From Candidatus Binatus sp. (GTDB lineage Bacteria > Desulfobacterota > Binatia > Binatales > Binataceae), in assembly GCF_030646925.1 (NCBI RefSeq), contig NZ_JAUSKL010000046.1, positions 18,891 through 82,890 of the forward strand: a stretch of 64,000 bases of DNA. Direction: 5' to 3'. Shown piece by piece: positions 44,760-54,360 of this stretch (positions are counted from its first letter, which is position 1; every line of letters starts with the position of its first letter). The position numbers were made by a program, and so were the translations under genes. Below the pieces are notes generated by a model. It was not told the origin of the DNA. It searched no databases and was given only the letters and a program-made list of their open reading frames with translations.

Positions 44760-45515
44760 ATGGCAGTTGCGAAACTCGTTTATTACGGCGCGATAGCGGC
44801 GTTGGCGCTTGTCCTCGCCGGAATTCTCCTCGCTTACCTTCACCTGGTCGCGCCCCTCACCGGCTTCCTGTTCTTCATCATCAGCTTCTTCCTGAGTCTC
44901 ATCGGCGTGATCGTTGGTCTGATCGCGATCGTTGTCACCCGCACGCCCGAGCGCCGAGTCGCCCGCCCGCACGCGCTGATCGGTACTGTGATCTCTCTCG
45001 CGATCGCGCTGCCGATCATCACCATGGTCGTACGCGGCATGAAGTATCCGCCAATCAACGACATCACCACCGACGTCGATAGTCCGCCGGAGTTCGTGTT
45101 CGCGCTGACGATTCCGCAAAACCAGGGCCGCGACATGAAATACGACAAGGCGAAGTATGCCGCGCGGCAGCAGGCCGGCTACGGAATCATCGCGCCGCTG
45201 AAGGAACGAATCGAGCCGTCAGCCGCGTTCGCACGCGTGCTCGACGTCGCGCAAAAGATCCCCACCTGGAAAGTGACCTACTCCGATCCGTCGAAGAACA
45301 CGCTCGAAGCGGTCGCGACCTCGAAGCTGTTCCATTTTCAGGATGACGTGATCGTTGAGATTCGGCCGAGCCCCGACGGCGCGAGCCTGATCGAGATGCG
45401 CTCGAAGTCGCGCGACGGCACCGGCGATTTCGGCGTCAACAGACGCCGTCTTCGTCGCTTCTTCGGTCGCATCGCGCTCTCGCGCGGACCCTCCGACAAC
45501 GAAGATATGCCCTAG
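44760..45515 (+). CDS. DUF1499 family membrane protein
   Basis: 251 residues. Three membrane helices (about 6-28, 32-60, 74-95), then a DUF1499 domain beginning ISD-like (PPINDITTDVDSPPEF) and finishing with MRSKSRDGTGDFGVNRRRLRRF, the most conserved piece of the family. Function unknown; often linked to photosynthetic or lipid-handling gene sets. Starts at ATG 44760 with GGGGGAATC before it. Confidence 0.85.
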   Translation: MAVAKLVYYGAIAALALVLAGILLAYLHLVAPLTGFLFFIISFFLSLIGVIVGLIAIVVTRTPERRVARPHALIGTVISLAIALPIITMVVRGMKYPPINDITTDVDSPPEFVFALTIPQNQGRDMKYDKAKYAARQQAGYGIIAPLKERIEPSAAFARVLDVAQKIPTWKVTYSDPSKNTLEAVATSKLFHFQDDVIVEIRPSPDGASLIEMRSKSRDGTGDFGVNRRRLRRFFGRIALSRGPSDNEDMP

Positions 45516-45523
45516 CGCTGCCG

Positions 45524-46462
45524 CTACTGCTTGAGCGCGCGAATCGTGCGGATAACCGCGGCGTTGCGATCTTCGTTCACCGGATTGGTGAACACGATCG
45601 CGGTGCCGATTCCCGGCGCGCAAAGTTCCTGCAGGCGCTCGCGGACGCGCGCCTCCGAGCCGACCAGCAGCGTCGCATCGATCAGCTCGTTGCTGACCGC
45701 CTTGATCGCTGCGTCGCCGTCGCGTCCAGCCGCGCGGATACCCGCGATGTCAGCCTCGAATCCCGCCCGCGCCATCATGTTGCCGTAAAACTTCAGCGCC
45801 CCGTAGCGGGACAGCAATTTGCGCGCGGGCCGCCGCGCCGCTTCGAGATCGTCCGAAATAAAAGCGGTCGCGAACAACGTCGCCTCGATCTGTTTTGGAT
45901 CGCGCCCCGCGATCTTTGCGCCTTCCGCCAGTTCGCCGAGTGCCTGTTTGACGCGCGCCGGCGGAAAGAAATTGAAAATCACGCCGTCGCCGATCTCGCC
46001 CGCGAGCTTGACCATCGGACGCGACACGCCGGCGAGATAGAGCGGCAGCTTGTGCTTCACGACCGGGCCGGTCTTGCCGCCCTCGAGCGCGTTGCGCAAA
46101 GTCGCCACCGTCTCGCGCATTTTTTTGAGCGGCTCGCCCATCTCGATTCCAAGCGTCGAGTTCATCTCGCGATGCCCCGCGCCAAGGCCCAGGATAAATC
46201 TGCCGCCGGTGAATTCCTGCACTGCGGCCGCCTCGTTCGCGAGCAGAATCGGATGCCGTAAATAGATATTCGTGATCGCCGTGCCGAGCTTGATCCGCTT
46301 GGTGTGAAGTCCCAGCGCGAGCGAGCACGCCAGCGAATCGTTGTTCGCTTCGGTCATGAACACCCCGGAAAATCCGGCCTCTTCCGCCGCGTGCGACCAT
46401 TCGATCAACCTGCTCGGCGGACTGTCCGGAAGAATCGTGCATGCTAGAGCGATATTCGCCAT
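45524..46462 (-). CDS. LLM class F420-dependent oxidoreductase
   Basis: 312 residues from ATG 46462 (MANIALACTI); the frame stays open to 46711 but that part lacks similarity. Luciferase-like barrel: EEAGFSGVFMTEANNDSLACSLALGLHTKRIKLGTAITNIYLRHPILLANEAAAVQEFTGGRFILGLGAGH, then LPLYLAGVSRPMVKLAGEIGDGVIFNF. This is the pattern of TIGR03841-type F420 enzymes. Convergent with the DUF1499 gene, 8 bases apart. Confidence 0.87.
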   Translation of the reverse strand: MANIALACTILPDSPPSRLIEWSHAAEEAGFSGVFMTEANNDSLACSLALGLHTKRIKLGTAITNIYLRHPILLANEAAAVQEFTGGRFILGLGAGHREMNSTLGIEMGEPLKKMRETVATLRNALEGGKTGPVVKHKLPLYLAGVSRPMVKLAGEIGDGVIFNFFPPARVKQALGELAEGAKIAGRDPKQIEATLFATAFISDDLEAARRPARKLLSRYGALKFYGNMMARAGFEADIAGIRAAGRDGDAAIKAVSNELIDATLLVGSEARVRERLQELCAPGIGTAIVFTNPVNEDRNAAVIRTIRALKQ

Positions 46463-46680
46463 CGATCTGAAACCTCGCTTCGTTCCGGACAGTTTCATCA
46501 TGGCGGCGTTTCGGTCAAGGCCCGTTCCTTGTGTAACTCCACCTCCGCATTCCTCTGGACTTATAAGAGCCTGCGATCGTACTGATAGATGAATTTCAAA
46601 CATGGGGCCGGATGCGGTTGATCCCGAGCGCAGCTCAAATGGCAGCTCAAACTGCATCCAACAACTGGAGGACCTGCGCG

Positions 46681-47112
46681 ATGAAACGATTGGCTGTTGC
46701 ACTGATTTCAACCTCGCTCGTGATGGGGGCCGCCGGCATGAGTTTCGCCCTCACCAGCACCGGAATCGAAGAAGCGTTCGTGGACGCGGTCGGCGTATGC
46801 GGACCGTCGAGCAACGTCGCCGGCGCGCTCGGCAAGAGCGAGGATCCCGCCGTCAGGCTGGCGCTCCGCAATGCGTTGATAATCGAAGCGGCGGACGACG
46901 CCGCCGGCGCGCCGGGCAGCGTCAAGGCGCATTCGGATTGCATGAAGAAGGAACTGTCGAGCCGCGGGCTTTCTTCCGATCAGATGTCGGCGCTCGCCAC
47001 CTGCGTGAAAAACGCGTGGCCCGATCCGTTCGACAGCCTCGGCACCTGCGTGACGAGTCATGGCCGCCTCGAAGGCGCGCTGAAGAAGGAATCGAAGCCC
47101 GCGTCTGAATAG
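46681..47112 (+). CDS. Unknown exported protein with four cysteines
   Basis: 143 residues from ATG 46681. Signal peptide MKRLAVALISTSLVMGAAGMSFA followed by a mature domain with four Cys (VCGPS, SDCMKK, ATCVKN, GTCVTS), probably two disulfides, and a Lys/Glu tail. No family recognised. It lies alone, and a strong hairpin (47183-47212) follows 70 bases after the stop. Confidence 0.7.
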   Translation: MKRLAVALISTSLVMGAAGMSFALTSTGIEEAFVDAVGVCGPSSNVAGALGKSEDPAVRLALRNALIIEAADDAAGAPGSVKAHSDCMKKELSSRGLSSDQMSALATCVKNAWPDPFDSLGTCVTSHGRLEGALKKESKPASE

Positions 47113-47182
47113 CCAAAGAATCGTAATTCGGTCGGCGCGGCTCGCCTAAAACCGATCGCTAATCGGCCGAGCTAGCTTAAAA

Positions 47183-47212
47183 GCGGCGCAACTCTTGATT
47201 GGGTTGCGCCGC
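47183..47212 (+). terminator. Strong hairpin after the exported protein gene
   Basis: Perfect 10-bp stem GCGGCGCAAC/GTTGCGCCGC with a 10-base loop. On the plus strand only ACAAATTTG follows, on the minus strand TTTT. It could end transcription in either direction or be part of a repeat. Confidence 0.4.
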
Positions 47213-47374
47213 ACAAATTTGATCCGCTTCCCAAAGCACCGTCCGCGCCAACGATAAGGGGTATCTTCGGGCTCTTCTCCGCCGCATTTGACGATCGCGC
47301 GAGTTGGGAATAGTTTTCCGCAATCCGGGACCGCGTGCGCGATTCGCTCGGAACCTCGAGGAGGCGAGAACTTC

Positions 47375-48352
47375 ATGGATATCAGCAGGGAAGAATTGCT
47401 CGACATTTATCACACGATGCAGAAAATCCGGCTTTTCGAGAGCAAGGTGCGCGATCTCGCGGTGGCCGGCGAGATTCCAGGATTTGTGCACGTGTCGATC
47501 GGCGAGGAGGCTTCCGCCGCGGGCGTCTGCGCGGCGCTGCGCCAGACCGATCGCATCACTTCGACCCATCGCGGCCACGGCCATCTGATCGCCAAGGGCG
47601 GCCGCCTCGACAGAATGATGGCCGAAATTTTCGGCAAGCGCACCGGCTACTGCAAAGGCAAGGGCGGCTCGATGCATATCGTCGATTATTCGCTCGGGAT
47701 CCTCGGCGCGAACGGAATCGTCGGCGGCGGTTTGCCGATCGCGGCCGGCTCCGGCCTCGCCGCGGTGATCACCGGCAAGGACGATGTCACTGCGGCGTTC
47801 TTCGGCGACGGCGCATCCAACGAAGGCACCTTCCACGAATCGCTCAACCTCGCCGCGGTGTGGAAACTGCCGGTCATCTTCGTGTGCGAAAACAATGGCT
47901 TCGGCGAATTCACTCCGATGGCGACGGTCACCTCCGTCACCGACATCGCCGTGCGCGCGCAAGCTTATGGTATCCCGGGCCATATCGTCGACGGCAACGA
48001 CGTGCTCGAAGTCTTCAAGTACACCAGCGAAGCGGTCGCACGCGCGCGCGCCGGCGAAGGCCCGACGCTGCTCGAATGCAAGACCTATCGATGGGAAGGG
48101 CACGTCGTCGGCGAAGCGGCGTTTCTCGGCGAAGAGGCGTATCGCACAAAATCGGAAGTCGAAGCGTGGAAACTCAAATGCCCGCTGATTCGATTCCAGA
48201 AGTGGTGCGCCGAGACCGGCAAGATCAGCACCGCCGAACTGCAAAGGATTGTCGCCGATACCGAAAAGGAACTCGCCGACGCAATCGAATTTGCGCGCGC
48301 GAGCGAATTGCCCGACGTCTCGGAAGTCACCGACGACGTTTACGCCCCCTGA
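47375..48352 (+). CDS. 2-oxoacid (pyruvate/acetoin-type) dehydrogenase E1 alpha
   Basis: 325 residues from ATG 47375 with GAGGAGGCGAG just before it. Thiamine pyrophosphate site: FFGDGASNEGTFHESLNLAAVWKLPVIFVCENN (GDG to NN). THRGHGHLIAKGG and the GYCKGKGGSMH loop are typical of acetoin or pyruvate E1 alpha of the two-chain type. With E1 beta and E2 downstream it forms most of a complex; no E3 (lipoamide dehydrogenase) is seen nearby. Confidence 0.92.
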   Translation: MDISREELLDIYHTMQKIRLFESKVRDLAVAGEIPGFVHVSIGEEASAAGVCAALRQTDRITSTHRGHGHLIAKGGRLDRMMAEIFGKRTGYCKGKGGSMHIVDYSLGILGANGIVGGGLPIAAGSGLAAVITGKDDVTAAFFGDGASNEGTFHESLNLAAVWKLPVIFVCENNGFGEFTPMATVTSVTDIAVRAQAYGIPGHIVDGNDVLEVFKYTSEAVARARAGEGPTLLECKTYRWEGHVVGEAAFLGEEAYRTKSEVEAWKLKCPLIRFQKWCAETGKISTAELQRIVADTEKELADAIEFARASELPDVSEVTDDVYAP

Positions 48353-48370
48353 TCAGGCGGAGGAATCACG

Positions 48371-49342
48371 ATGCCGCAATTAAATTTCATCCAGGCGATC
48401 AATACCGCGCTCGCCGAAGAAATGGAGCGCGACCCGCTCACCTTCCTGATGGGCGAGGACGTCATCCTCAGCGCATTCGGCGCGACCAAGGGCCTGATCG
48501 ATAAATTCGGCCCGAAGCGCGTCCGCAACACGCCGATCTCGGAGGCCGGCTTCGTCGGCGCCGCGGTCGGCGCCGCGATGGCTGGCACGCGGCCGATCTG
48601 CGAAGTCGAGTTCGCGAGCTTTTTCTATTGCGCATTCGATCAGGTGTGCAATCAGGCGGCCAAGCTGCGCTATATGTCTGGCGGCCAGGCGACGATGCCG
48701 ATCACGTTTCGGGCGGTGTTCGGCGCGATGGGCGGTGCGGCGGCGCAGCATTCCGAAACCGTGTACGCGCAGTTTCTCAGCGTGCCCGGCCTCAAGCTGG
48801 TCGTGCCGTCGGGACCGTCCGACATGAAGGGCCTTTTGAAAAGCGCGATTCGCGACAACAACCCCGTGATCGTTTTCGAGCACGGCGGCCTCGGCCGCCT
48901 GAAGGAAGAAGTACCCGGCGGCGATCATCTGGTGCCACTCGGCAAAGCTGCGATCAAACGCGAAGGCAAGAACGTCACGCTGGTCGCGATTGGCGCGATG
49001 GTGCCGAAGGCGATGAAAGTCGCGGACAAACTCGCGAAAGAAAATATCTCGGTCGAAGTGCTCGATCCGCGCACGCTCATTCCGCTCGATGAAGATGCGA
49101 TCCTCGCCTCGGTCGAGAAAACCAATCGCGTGGTGATCGCCGACGAAGGACATCTGCGCGGTGGCGCCGCGGCCGATATCGCCGCGATCGTCGCCGACAA
49201 GGGCTTCGATTTCCTCGACGCTCCCGTGCGCCGCGTGACTTCGCTCGACGTGCCGATTCCGTTCAGCCCGCCGCTCGAAAAGGCCGCCATCGCCGACGAA
49301 GCGCGCATCGAAGCCGCAATTCGCGACGTGGTCGGACGCTGA
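48371..49342 (+). CDS. 2-oxoacid (pyruvate/acetoin-type) dehydrogenase E1 beta
   Basis: 323 residues. LNFIQAINTALAEEMERDPLTFLMGEDV at the N-terminus, TPISEAGFVGAAVGAAMAGTRPICEVEFASFF, and the C-terminal transketolase domain VEVLDPRTLIPLDEDAILASVEKTNRVVIADEG. It combines with E1 alpha in a heterotetramer. 18 bases from the E1 alpha stop. Confidence 0.94.
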   Translation: MPQLNFIQAINTALAEEMERDPLTFLMGEDVILSAFGATKGLIDKFGPKRVRNTPISEAGFVGAAVGAAMAGTRPICEVEFASFFYCAFDQVCNQAAKLRYMSGGQATMPITFRAVFGAMGGAAAQHSETVYAQFLSVPGLKLVVPSGPSDMKGLLKSAIRDNNPVIVFEHGGLGRLKEEVPGGDHLVPLGKAAIKREGKNVTLVAIGAMVPKAMKVADKLAKENISVEVLDPRTLIPLDEDAILASVEKTNRVVIADEGHLRGGAAADIAAIVADKGFDFLDAPVRRVTSLDVPIPFSPPLEKAAIADEARIEAAIRDVVGR

Positions 49343-49367
49343 GCGCGGGCGCTGTGAACTGAACACT

Positions 49368-50552
49368 GTGGCGGTCGAAGTGACGATGCCCAAGTTTGGG
49401 CTCACGATGCATGAGGGGACGGTTCAGCGTTTCTTCAAGGCCGTCGGCGACGCGGTCAAGGCAGGCGAGCCGCTCTACGAAGTCGAAACCGAAAAAGTTC
49501 TGTACGAAGTCGAAGCGCCCGCCGACGGCACGCTCGCAGCGACGCTGGTCGAAGACGGTGAGACCGTCGAATGCGGAATCGCAGTCGCGGTGATCGCCGA
49601 GCAGGGTGAAGATCTCGCGCAAGTCGCGTCGCGTTACGAAAAATCCGCGGCGCGATCCGAGCCTGCTGCCGCGACCAACTCGAGTCCGCAATCTGCGCGG
49701 CCGCAAACTTCGGCAGAACCAAGCGGAGGACGCCGCGCCGCGAGTCCAATCGCGCGCAAGCTTGCCGCCGAACTCGGCGTGAACCTCGATCGCGTCGAAG
49801 GCTCCGGACCCGGCGGACGCATCACGCGCGAGGACGTCGAGCGCGCCGCAAAATCTGCGCCTGCTCCTCGCGCGCCATCGCCTGCGCAATCCGATAAGCC
49901 AATCGCGTTGCGCGGGATGCGCAAAATTATCGCCGAGCGGATGCATCAAAGCCTCCAGCAAAGCGCGCAACTCACGATCACCACCGAAGCGGACGTGACA
50001 CCCGCAACCGAACTGCGCGCGCGCCTCACCCGCGATTTCGATTTTTCATACACCGACCTGATGATTCACGCGGTCGCGCGCGCCCTGATGCGCCATCCGC
50101 GGATGAACACGCGCCTCGACGGCAACGAGCTATCCATCGCATCGGCGGCGAACGTTGGTCTGGCCGTGGCGCTCGAGGAAGGCCTGATCGTGCCGGTAAT
50201 CGCCGGCGCCGAACGCAAGTCGCTGCGCGAGATCGCGATCGAAAGCAAGGCGCTCGGCGAAAAAGCGCGCGCGGGTCATCTCAAACTTGAGGACGTGACC
50301 GGCGGCACCTTCACTATCACCAATCTAGGCACCTACGGCGTTGACGCGTTCACGCCGATTCTGAATATCGGCGAGGCCGGCATCCTCGGCGTCGGCCGGA
50401 TCATCGAGAAGCCCGCAATCTACCGCGGCGAGATCGCGCGCCGCGCGATGATGACGCTCAGCCTCACCTTCGATCATCGCGTGATCGACGGCGTCCCCGC
50501 GGCCGAGTACCTGCAAACCGTGATCGAAGTCTTCAACTACGGCGAGCGCTGA
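49368..50552 (+). CDS. 2-oxoacid dehydrogenase E2 (dihydrolipoyl acyltransferase)
   Basis: 394 residues from GTG 49368. Lipoyl domain at 1-78 with the lipoylated Lys in VETEKVLYEVEAP; a linker rich in Ala/Ser/Pro; peripheral subunit-binding domain ASPIARKLAAELGVNLDRVEGSGPGGRITREDVERA at about 125-160; the catalytic domain ends with the active-site HxxxD motif TFDHRVIDGVPA. It transfers the acyl group to CoA. The absence of an adjacent E3 gene means that a shared lipoamide dehydrogenase is probable. Confidence 0.93.
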   Translation: MAVEVTMPKFGLTMHEGTVQRFFKAVGDAVKAGEPLYEVETEKVLYEVEAPADGTLAATLVEDGETVECGIAVAVIAEQGEDLAQVASRYEKSAARSEPAAATNSSPQSARPQTSAEPSGGRRAASPIARKLAAELGVNLDRVEGSGPGGRITREDVERAAKSAPAPRAPSPAQSDKPIALRGMRKIIAERMHQSLQQSAQLTITTEADVTPATELRARLTRDFDFSYTDLMIHAVARALMRHPRMNTRLDGNELSIASAANVGLAVALEEGLIVPVIAGAERKSLREIAIESKALGEKARAGHLKLEDVTGGTFTITNLGTYGVDAFTPILNIGEAGILGVGRIIEKPAIYRGEIARRAMMTLSLTFDHRVIDGVPAAEYLQTVIEVFNYGER

Positions 50553-50553
50553 A

Positions 50554-52068
50554 TTGATCTTCGCGAGGCTCAATCGACTCCGCCGCACGATTTGCTCTTT
50601 TGCGATCGCATCGATCGCGATCCTCCTCTGCGCCACGATCGCCGTTGCCGCGTCGCCGACCGCGACCGTCACGACCGCGCCCACGCCCGATGCCGCGAGC
50701 GTAGCGCCTTCCTCGCAACGCAGTATCGCGGCAGTCGCGCCGCCGCCGAAACCAATCGACTGGGATAAGGTCACGCGCGAAGCCACCGACCTGCTCTCGC
50801 AGTACATCCAGATCAACACCACCAACCCGCCCGGCAACGAAATCGCGACGGCGCGGATGCTCAAGGAAAAGTTTCTCGCCGACGGAATCGCCGCGACGAC
50901 CTGGGAGCCCGAGCCCGGACGCGGCGTCGTCGCCGCGCGGTTGCGCGGAATCGGCAAGCATACCAAATCGCTCATCCTGCTGAGCCACATGGACGTCGTG
51001 CCCGCGAATCCCAAGGAGTGGGAAGTGCCGCCGTTCTCCGGCCAAATCAAGGACGGCAAAATCTGGGGCCGCGGCGCGATCGATGACAAGGGGCCGGGCG
51101 TGGTCGAACTGATGGCGATGCTCGCGATCAAGCGCGCCGGCATCCTGCTCGATCGCGACATCCTGTTTGTCGCCACCGGCGACGAAGAAGAGGGCGGCAA
51201 GAATGGCGCACAATGGTTTGTCGATCACCAAGAAGACATCTTCTCCGACGCCGACTCGCTGCTGAACGAAGGCGGCGGCATCCGCGCTCAGCCCGACGGG
51301 CGCAAGACCTACATGGTGTCGGTCTCCGAGAAAACCCCGATGTGGCTGAAACTCACCGCGCAGGGCACGCCCGGTCACGCCTCCGATCCGCCGGCCGAGA
51401 CCGCGGTCACCAAATTGGTGCGTGCGCTGCAAAAGCTCGACGACTACAAGACGCCCATCCGCGTGATCGGTCCGGTGGACGATTACTATCGAGCCCTCGG
51501 CGAGATCAATCGCGGCCCCAAACAATTTCTGAATCTCAACGCCGCGCTCAAGGATCCCGCCTATCTGAAACAGTTCCTCGCCGAGCCCAACCAGAATGCC
51601 CACGTCCGCGATACCATCACGCCCACCGTGCTTTCCGCGAGCAATAAAACCAACGTGATTTCTGAAACCGCCTATGCCGAGGTCGATTGTCGCCTGCTCC
51701 CGGGCAGCGATCCGCAAAATTTCCTGAAGGACATCAAGACGGTCATCAGCGACGACTCGATCAAGGTGGACGTGATCCTGAATTTTCCGCCAATCTCGTC
51801 GCCCACGCGCTCGCCCCTGATGACCGCGATCAACACCCTCGCCGCGCGCCGCGACAAAGCCCGCGTCGTCCCGATGATGATCATCGGCTTTACCGACAGT
51901 CACTACTTCCGCCAGAAGAAAATCGCCGCCTACGGCTTTATCCCGATCGAAATCACCACCGCCGAAGCGCACGGCGTGCACGGCGTAAACGAACGAATCG
52001 GCGTCAAGGAACTGACCGAGGGCATCCAGCGGATGGTCGAGCTGCTGAAACTCTTCGGCCGCCGCTAA
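50554..52068 (+). CDS. Exported M20 family metallopeptidase
   Basis: 504 residues from TTG 50554, one base after the E2 stop. Signal peptide (LRRTICSFAIASIAILLCATIAVAAS), Ala/Thr/Pro-rich spacer, then the M20 domain: zinc ligands in LSHMDVVP, WGRGAIDDKG, GDEEEGGKNG, EVDCRLLPGSD and EAHGVHGVNE. The dimerisation part (about 280-410) is longer than in small carboxypeptidases. It would release amino acids from peptides in the periplasm. The OPT transporter gene follows by 39 bases, which may link export-side proteolysis to peptide uptake. Confidence 0.9.
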   Translation: MIFARLNRLRRTICSFAIASIAILLCATIAVAASPTATVTTAPTPDAASVAPSSQRSIAAVAPPPKPIDWDKVTREATDLLSQYIQINTTNPPGNEIATARMLKEKFLADGIAATTWEPEPGRGVVAARLRGIGKHTKSLILLSHMDVVPANPKEWEVPPFSGQIKDGKIWGRGAIDDKGPGVVELMAMLAIKRAGILLDRDILFVATGDEEEGGKNGAQWFVDHQEDIFSDADSLLNEGGGIRAQPDGRKTYMVSVSEKTPMWLKLTAQGTPGHASDPPAETAVTKLVRALQKLDDYKTPIRVIGPVDDYYRALGEINRGPKQFLNLNAALKDPAYLKQFLAEPNQNAHVRDTITPTVLSASNKTNVISETAYAEVDCRLLPGSDPQNFLKDIKTVISDDSIKVDVILNFPPISSPTRSPLMTAINTLAARRDKARVVPMMIIGFTDSHYFRQKKIAAYGFIPIEITTAEAHGVHGVNERIGVKELTEGIQRMVELLKLFGRR

Positions 52069-52106
52069 CCTCGTCCGCGCCGGTCCCATCTTTCGCGAGC
52101 GCCGCG

Positions 52107-53939
52107 ATGTCATATAGTGACGCGGTGGCGAGTCCCACTTCAGAGCATCCGGCGCGCGCCGAAGCAGCGCCGCGCGAGTTCACCGCGCGAGGAATCGCGC
52201 TTGGCGTAGCGCTCGCGCTGATCCTCGGCGCTGCGAATGCCTACCTCGGCCTGTACGCCGGATTGACCGTCTCCGCCAGCATCCCGGCGGCCGTCATCTC
52301 GATGGCCATCCTGCGGATACTAGGCGGCTCGACGATCCTCGAGAACAACTTCGTGCAGACGATCGCGTCCGCCGGAGAAGCCGTCGCGGCCGGCGCGATC
52401 TTCACCTTCCCCGCACTGGTCATCATGGGCGGCGTCAAGACGCTGCCCTACGTCGAGGTGACCGCGCTCTCGGTCGTCGGCGCGACGATGGGCGCGTTAC
52501 TGGTCGTTTTTCTGCGCCGCGCCTACATCGTCGAGGAAGCGCTGCCATTTCCAGAGGGCGTCGCGTGCGCGCAGGTTCTTCGCGCCGGCAACGCCGCGTC
52601 GAACGTCCGCCCGCTGCTGATCGGCGGTGTGATTTCCGCGATGCTGAAAACGTCGCAGGACATTTTCGGATTTATCCCCGGCGCGATCTCGGGCGCGCGA
52701 TTCGTCGGCCGCGCCGCAATCGCCGGCTCGCTCGATATTTCGGCGGCGCTGCTCGGCGTGGGCTACATAATCGGGATTCGAATCGCGACGCTCGTTTTCG
52801 CCGGCGGCGCATTTGCGTGGCTGATCGCGATTCCTCTTCTGACCGCGGTCAATCCCAAACGCGTGATGCTATCGCACGCGGCGTTCGACGCAGCCGCGAC
52901 CGCCGCGCAACTGTGGAGCAACCAGGTGCGCTATCTCGGCGTCGGCGCGATGCTCACCGGCGGCGTCGTCACGCTGTGGCGTTTGCGCGCGCGAATCTCG
53001 GCCGCGATCGCGGACAGCATCCGCGCGATGCGCACTCATCAGGAAGCCGTGGTCCGCGCGCGCGAGGATACCGACCTCTCCGCGTCCGCCGTGCTGATTG
53101 CGGTGGCTTGCTGCATCCCGGTGATCTTTGCGATTTGCTTCATGCTGAGCGGGCAGATCGCGCTGAGCGCGGCGCTCGCGATTCTGCTCACGTTGATCGG
53201 CTTCTTTGCGACCGCGATCGCCGGCTATCTGACTGGCATCGTCGGCGCGTCGAACAATCCTGTGTCGGGCGTCACGGTGATTGTACTTCTGGCCGTCGCG
53301 CTGTTCCTCAAATTCATCGGCGTGTCCGGCACGATCGGACCGCAACTCGCAATTCTGTCGGGCGCGATCGTATGCACCGCGGCTGCGATGGCCGGCGACT
53401 CGACTCACGATCTCGCGACCGGCTATCACGTCGGCGCGACTCCGCGCGTGCTCGAAATCGGCGTGCTGATCGGCGCGATCGCGTCGTCATTTTTGATGGC
53501 GCCGATTCTGAACCTGTTGATCGCCGGCTACGGAATCGCGGGCACCGCGACTGCCCGCGCGGGAGCGCTCGCGGCGCCGCAGGCATTTCTGATGGCGAAG
53601 GTGACGCAGGGCGTTTTCAACGGCGGCCTGCCGCTCGGAACTATCGCAATCGGCGCGGCGCTCGCGGCAATTCTCGGCCTTAGCGATCGCTATCTCGAAC
53701 GCGCCGGCTCGCAATGGCGCACGCCGATCATGCCGGTCGCGATCGGCCTCTATCTGCCATTCGGACTGAGCGTAACGATTTTTCTCGGTGCGCTGGTTCA
53801 CGCATTTTTCGGCGCCGAAAATGCGGACGAAAGCGGTCCCGGAATTTTGCTCGCAGCCGGACTGGTCGCCGGCGAAGCGCTGATGGGCGTCGCGAGCGGC
53901 GCGATGGTCACCGCCGGCCTGAACCTCCCAATTTTCTAA
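52107..53939 (+). CDS. OPT family oligopeptide transporter
   Basis: 610 residues from ATG 52107; the open frame before it runs over the peptidase gene in another frame. About 14 to 16 membrane helices with the family signs LTVSASIPAAVISMAILR, NNFVQTIASAGEAVAAGAIFTFPAL, EEALPFPEGVACAQVLRAG and AGDSTHDLATGYHVGATP. OPT carriers move oligopeptides or metal chelates with protons. Directly downstream of an exported peptidase, so peptide uptake is a reasonable inference. Confidence 0.92.
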   Translation: MSYSDAVASPTSEHPARAEAAPREFTARGIALGVALALILGAANAYLGLYAGLTVSASIPAAVISMAILRILGGSTILENNFVQTIASAGEAVAAGAIFTFPALVIMGGVKTLPYVEVTALSVVGATMGALLVVFLRRAYIVEEALPFPEGVACAQVLRAGNAASNVRPLLIGGVISAMLKTSQDIFGFIPGAISGARFVGRAAIAGSLDISAALLGVGYIIGIRIATLVFAGGAFAWLIAIPLLTAVNPKRVMLSHAAFDAAATAAQLWSNQVRYLGVGAMLTGGVVTLWRLRARISAAIADSIRAMRTHQEAVVRAREDTDLSASAVLIAVACCIPVIFAICFMLSGQIALSAALAILLTLIGFFATAIAGYLTGIVGASNNPVSGVTVIVLLAVALFLKFIGVSGTIGPQLAILSGAIVCTAAAMAGDSTHDLATGYHVGATPRVLEIGVLIGAIASSFLMAPILNLLIAGYGIAGTATARAGALAAPQAFLMAKVTQGVFNGGLPLGTIAIGAALAAILGLSDRYLERAGSQWRTPIMPVAIGLYLPFGLSVTIFLGALVHAFFGAENADESGPGILLAAGLVAGEALMGVASGAMVTAGLNLPIF

Positions 53940-54267
53940 ACTCCGAACCTTGCTGATCTTTCGTCCGCGTGTTTTTCTTGGTTCTTCACCTACCTCGCGC
54001 GCCGGGACCCACGCACGCCACTCCCCATGTCATCCCGAGTGGAGGCTGCCGTCCGATACCTCGCCCGTTGTTTAATCGAAGAGAGCCTGCCCTGAGCGAA
54101 GTCGAAGGGTCGCCGAAGCGCGCAGCTCTTTCCGACATATAAGGGTGCAAGATCACCCAATATAGCACTAGTGACGCCGCTCCCTTCCGTCATCTTGAGC
54201 GAAGGCTGCCGGAGTCGAAGAATCCCGGATCCCTTTCTTCTTCGCGTTTCGTTCTCCTGAACCAAAT
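53940..54267. other. Intergenic region before the IS1595-family element
   Basis: No gene seen. It has two family B-like repeats (54029-54051 and 54195-54226) and a related CTGAGCGAAGTCGAAGG at about 54093-54109. The last eight bases, AACCAAAT (54260-54267), are the left target duplication of the transposon. Confidence 0.6.
54195..54226 (+). repeat. Dispersed intergenic repeat, family B (copy 3)
   Basis: 32 bases with one mismatch to 17292-17323. It stands 41 bases to the left of the transposon end. A shorter relative is at 54029-54051. Confidence 0.65.
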
Positions 54268-54290
54268 GGTGATTATCCGGATGTTGACAC
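54268..54290 (+). repeat. Left terminal inverted repeat of the IS1595 element
   Basis: Starts GGTGATTATCCGGATG and ends TTGACAC; inverse partner at 57358-57380 with four mismatches. Preceded by AACCAAAT. Confidence 0.88.
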
Positions 54291-54360
54291 GAAACGAAAA
54301 TAGCCTGATAATCCCTCGCCATTTGGCGAAGAACTCTCTAAGCCATTGGCGGGGGTATCC

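Noticed and set aside
51687..52106. Long N-terminal extension of the OPT transporter ORF
   Set aside because: It lies in another frame over the M20 peptidase gene; the transporter starts well at ATG 52107.
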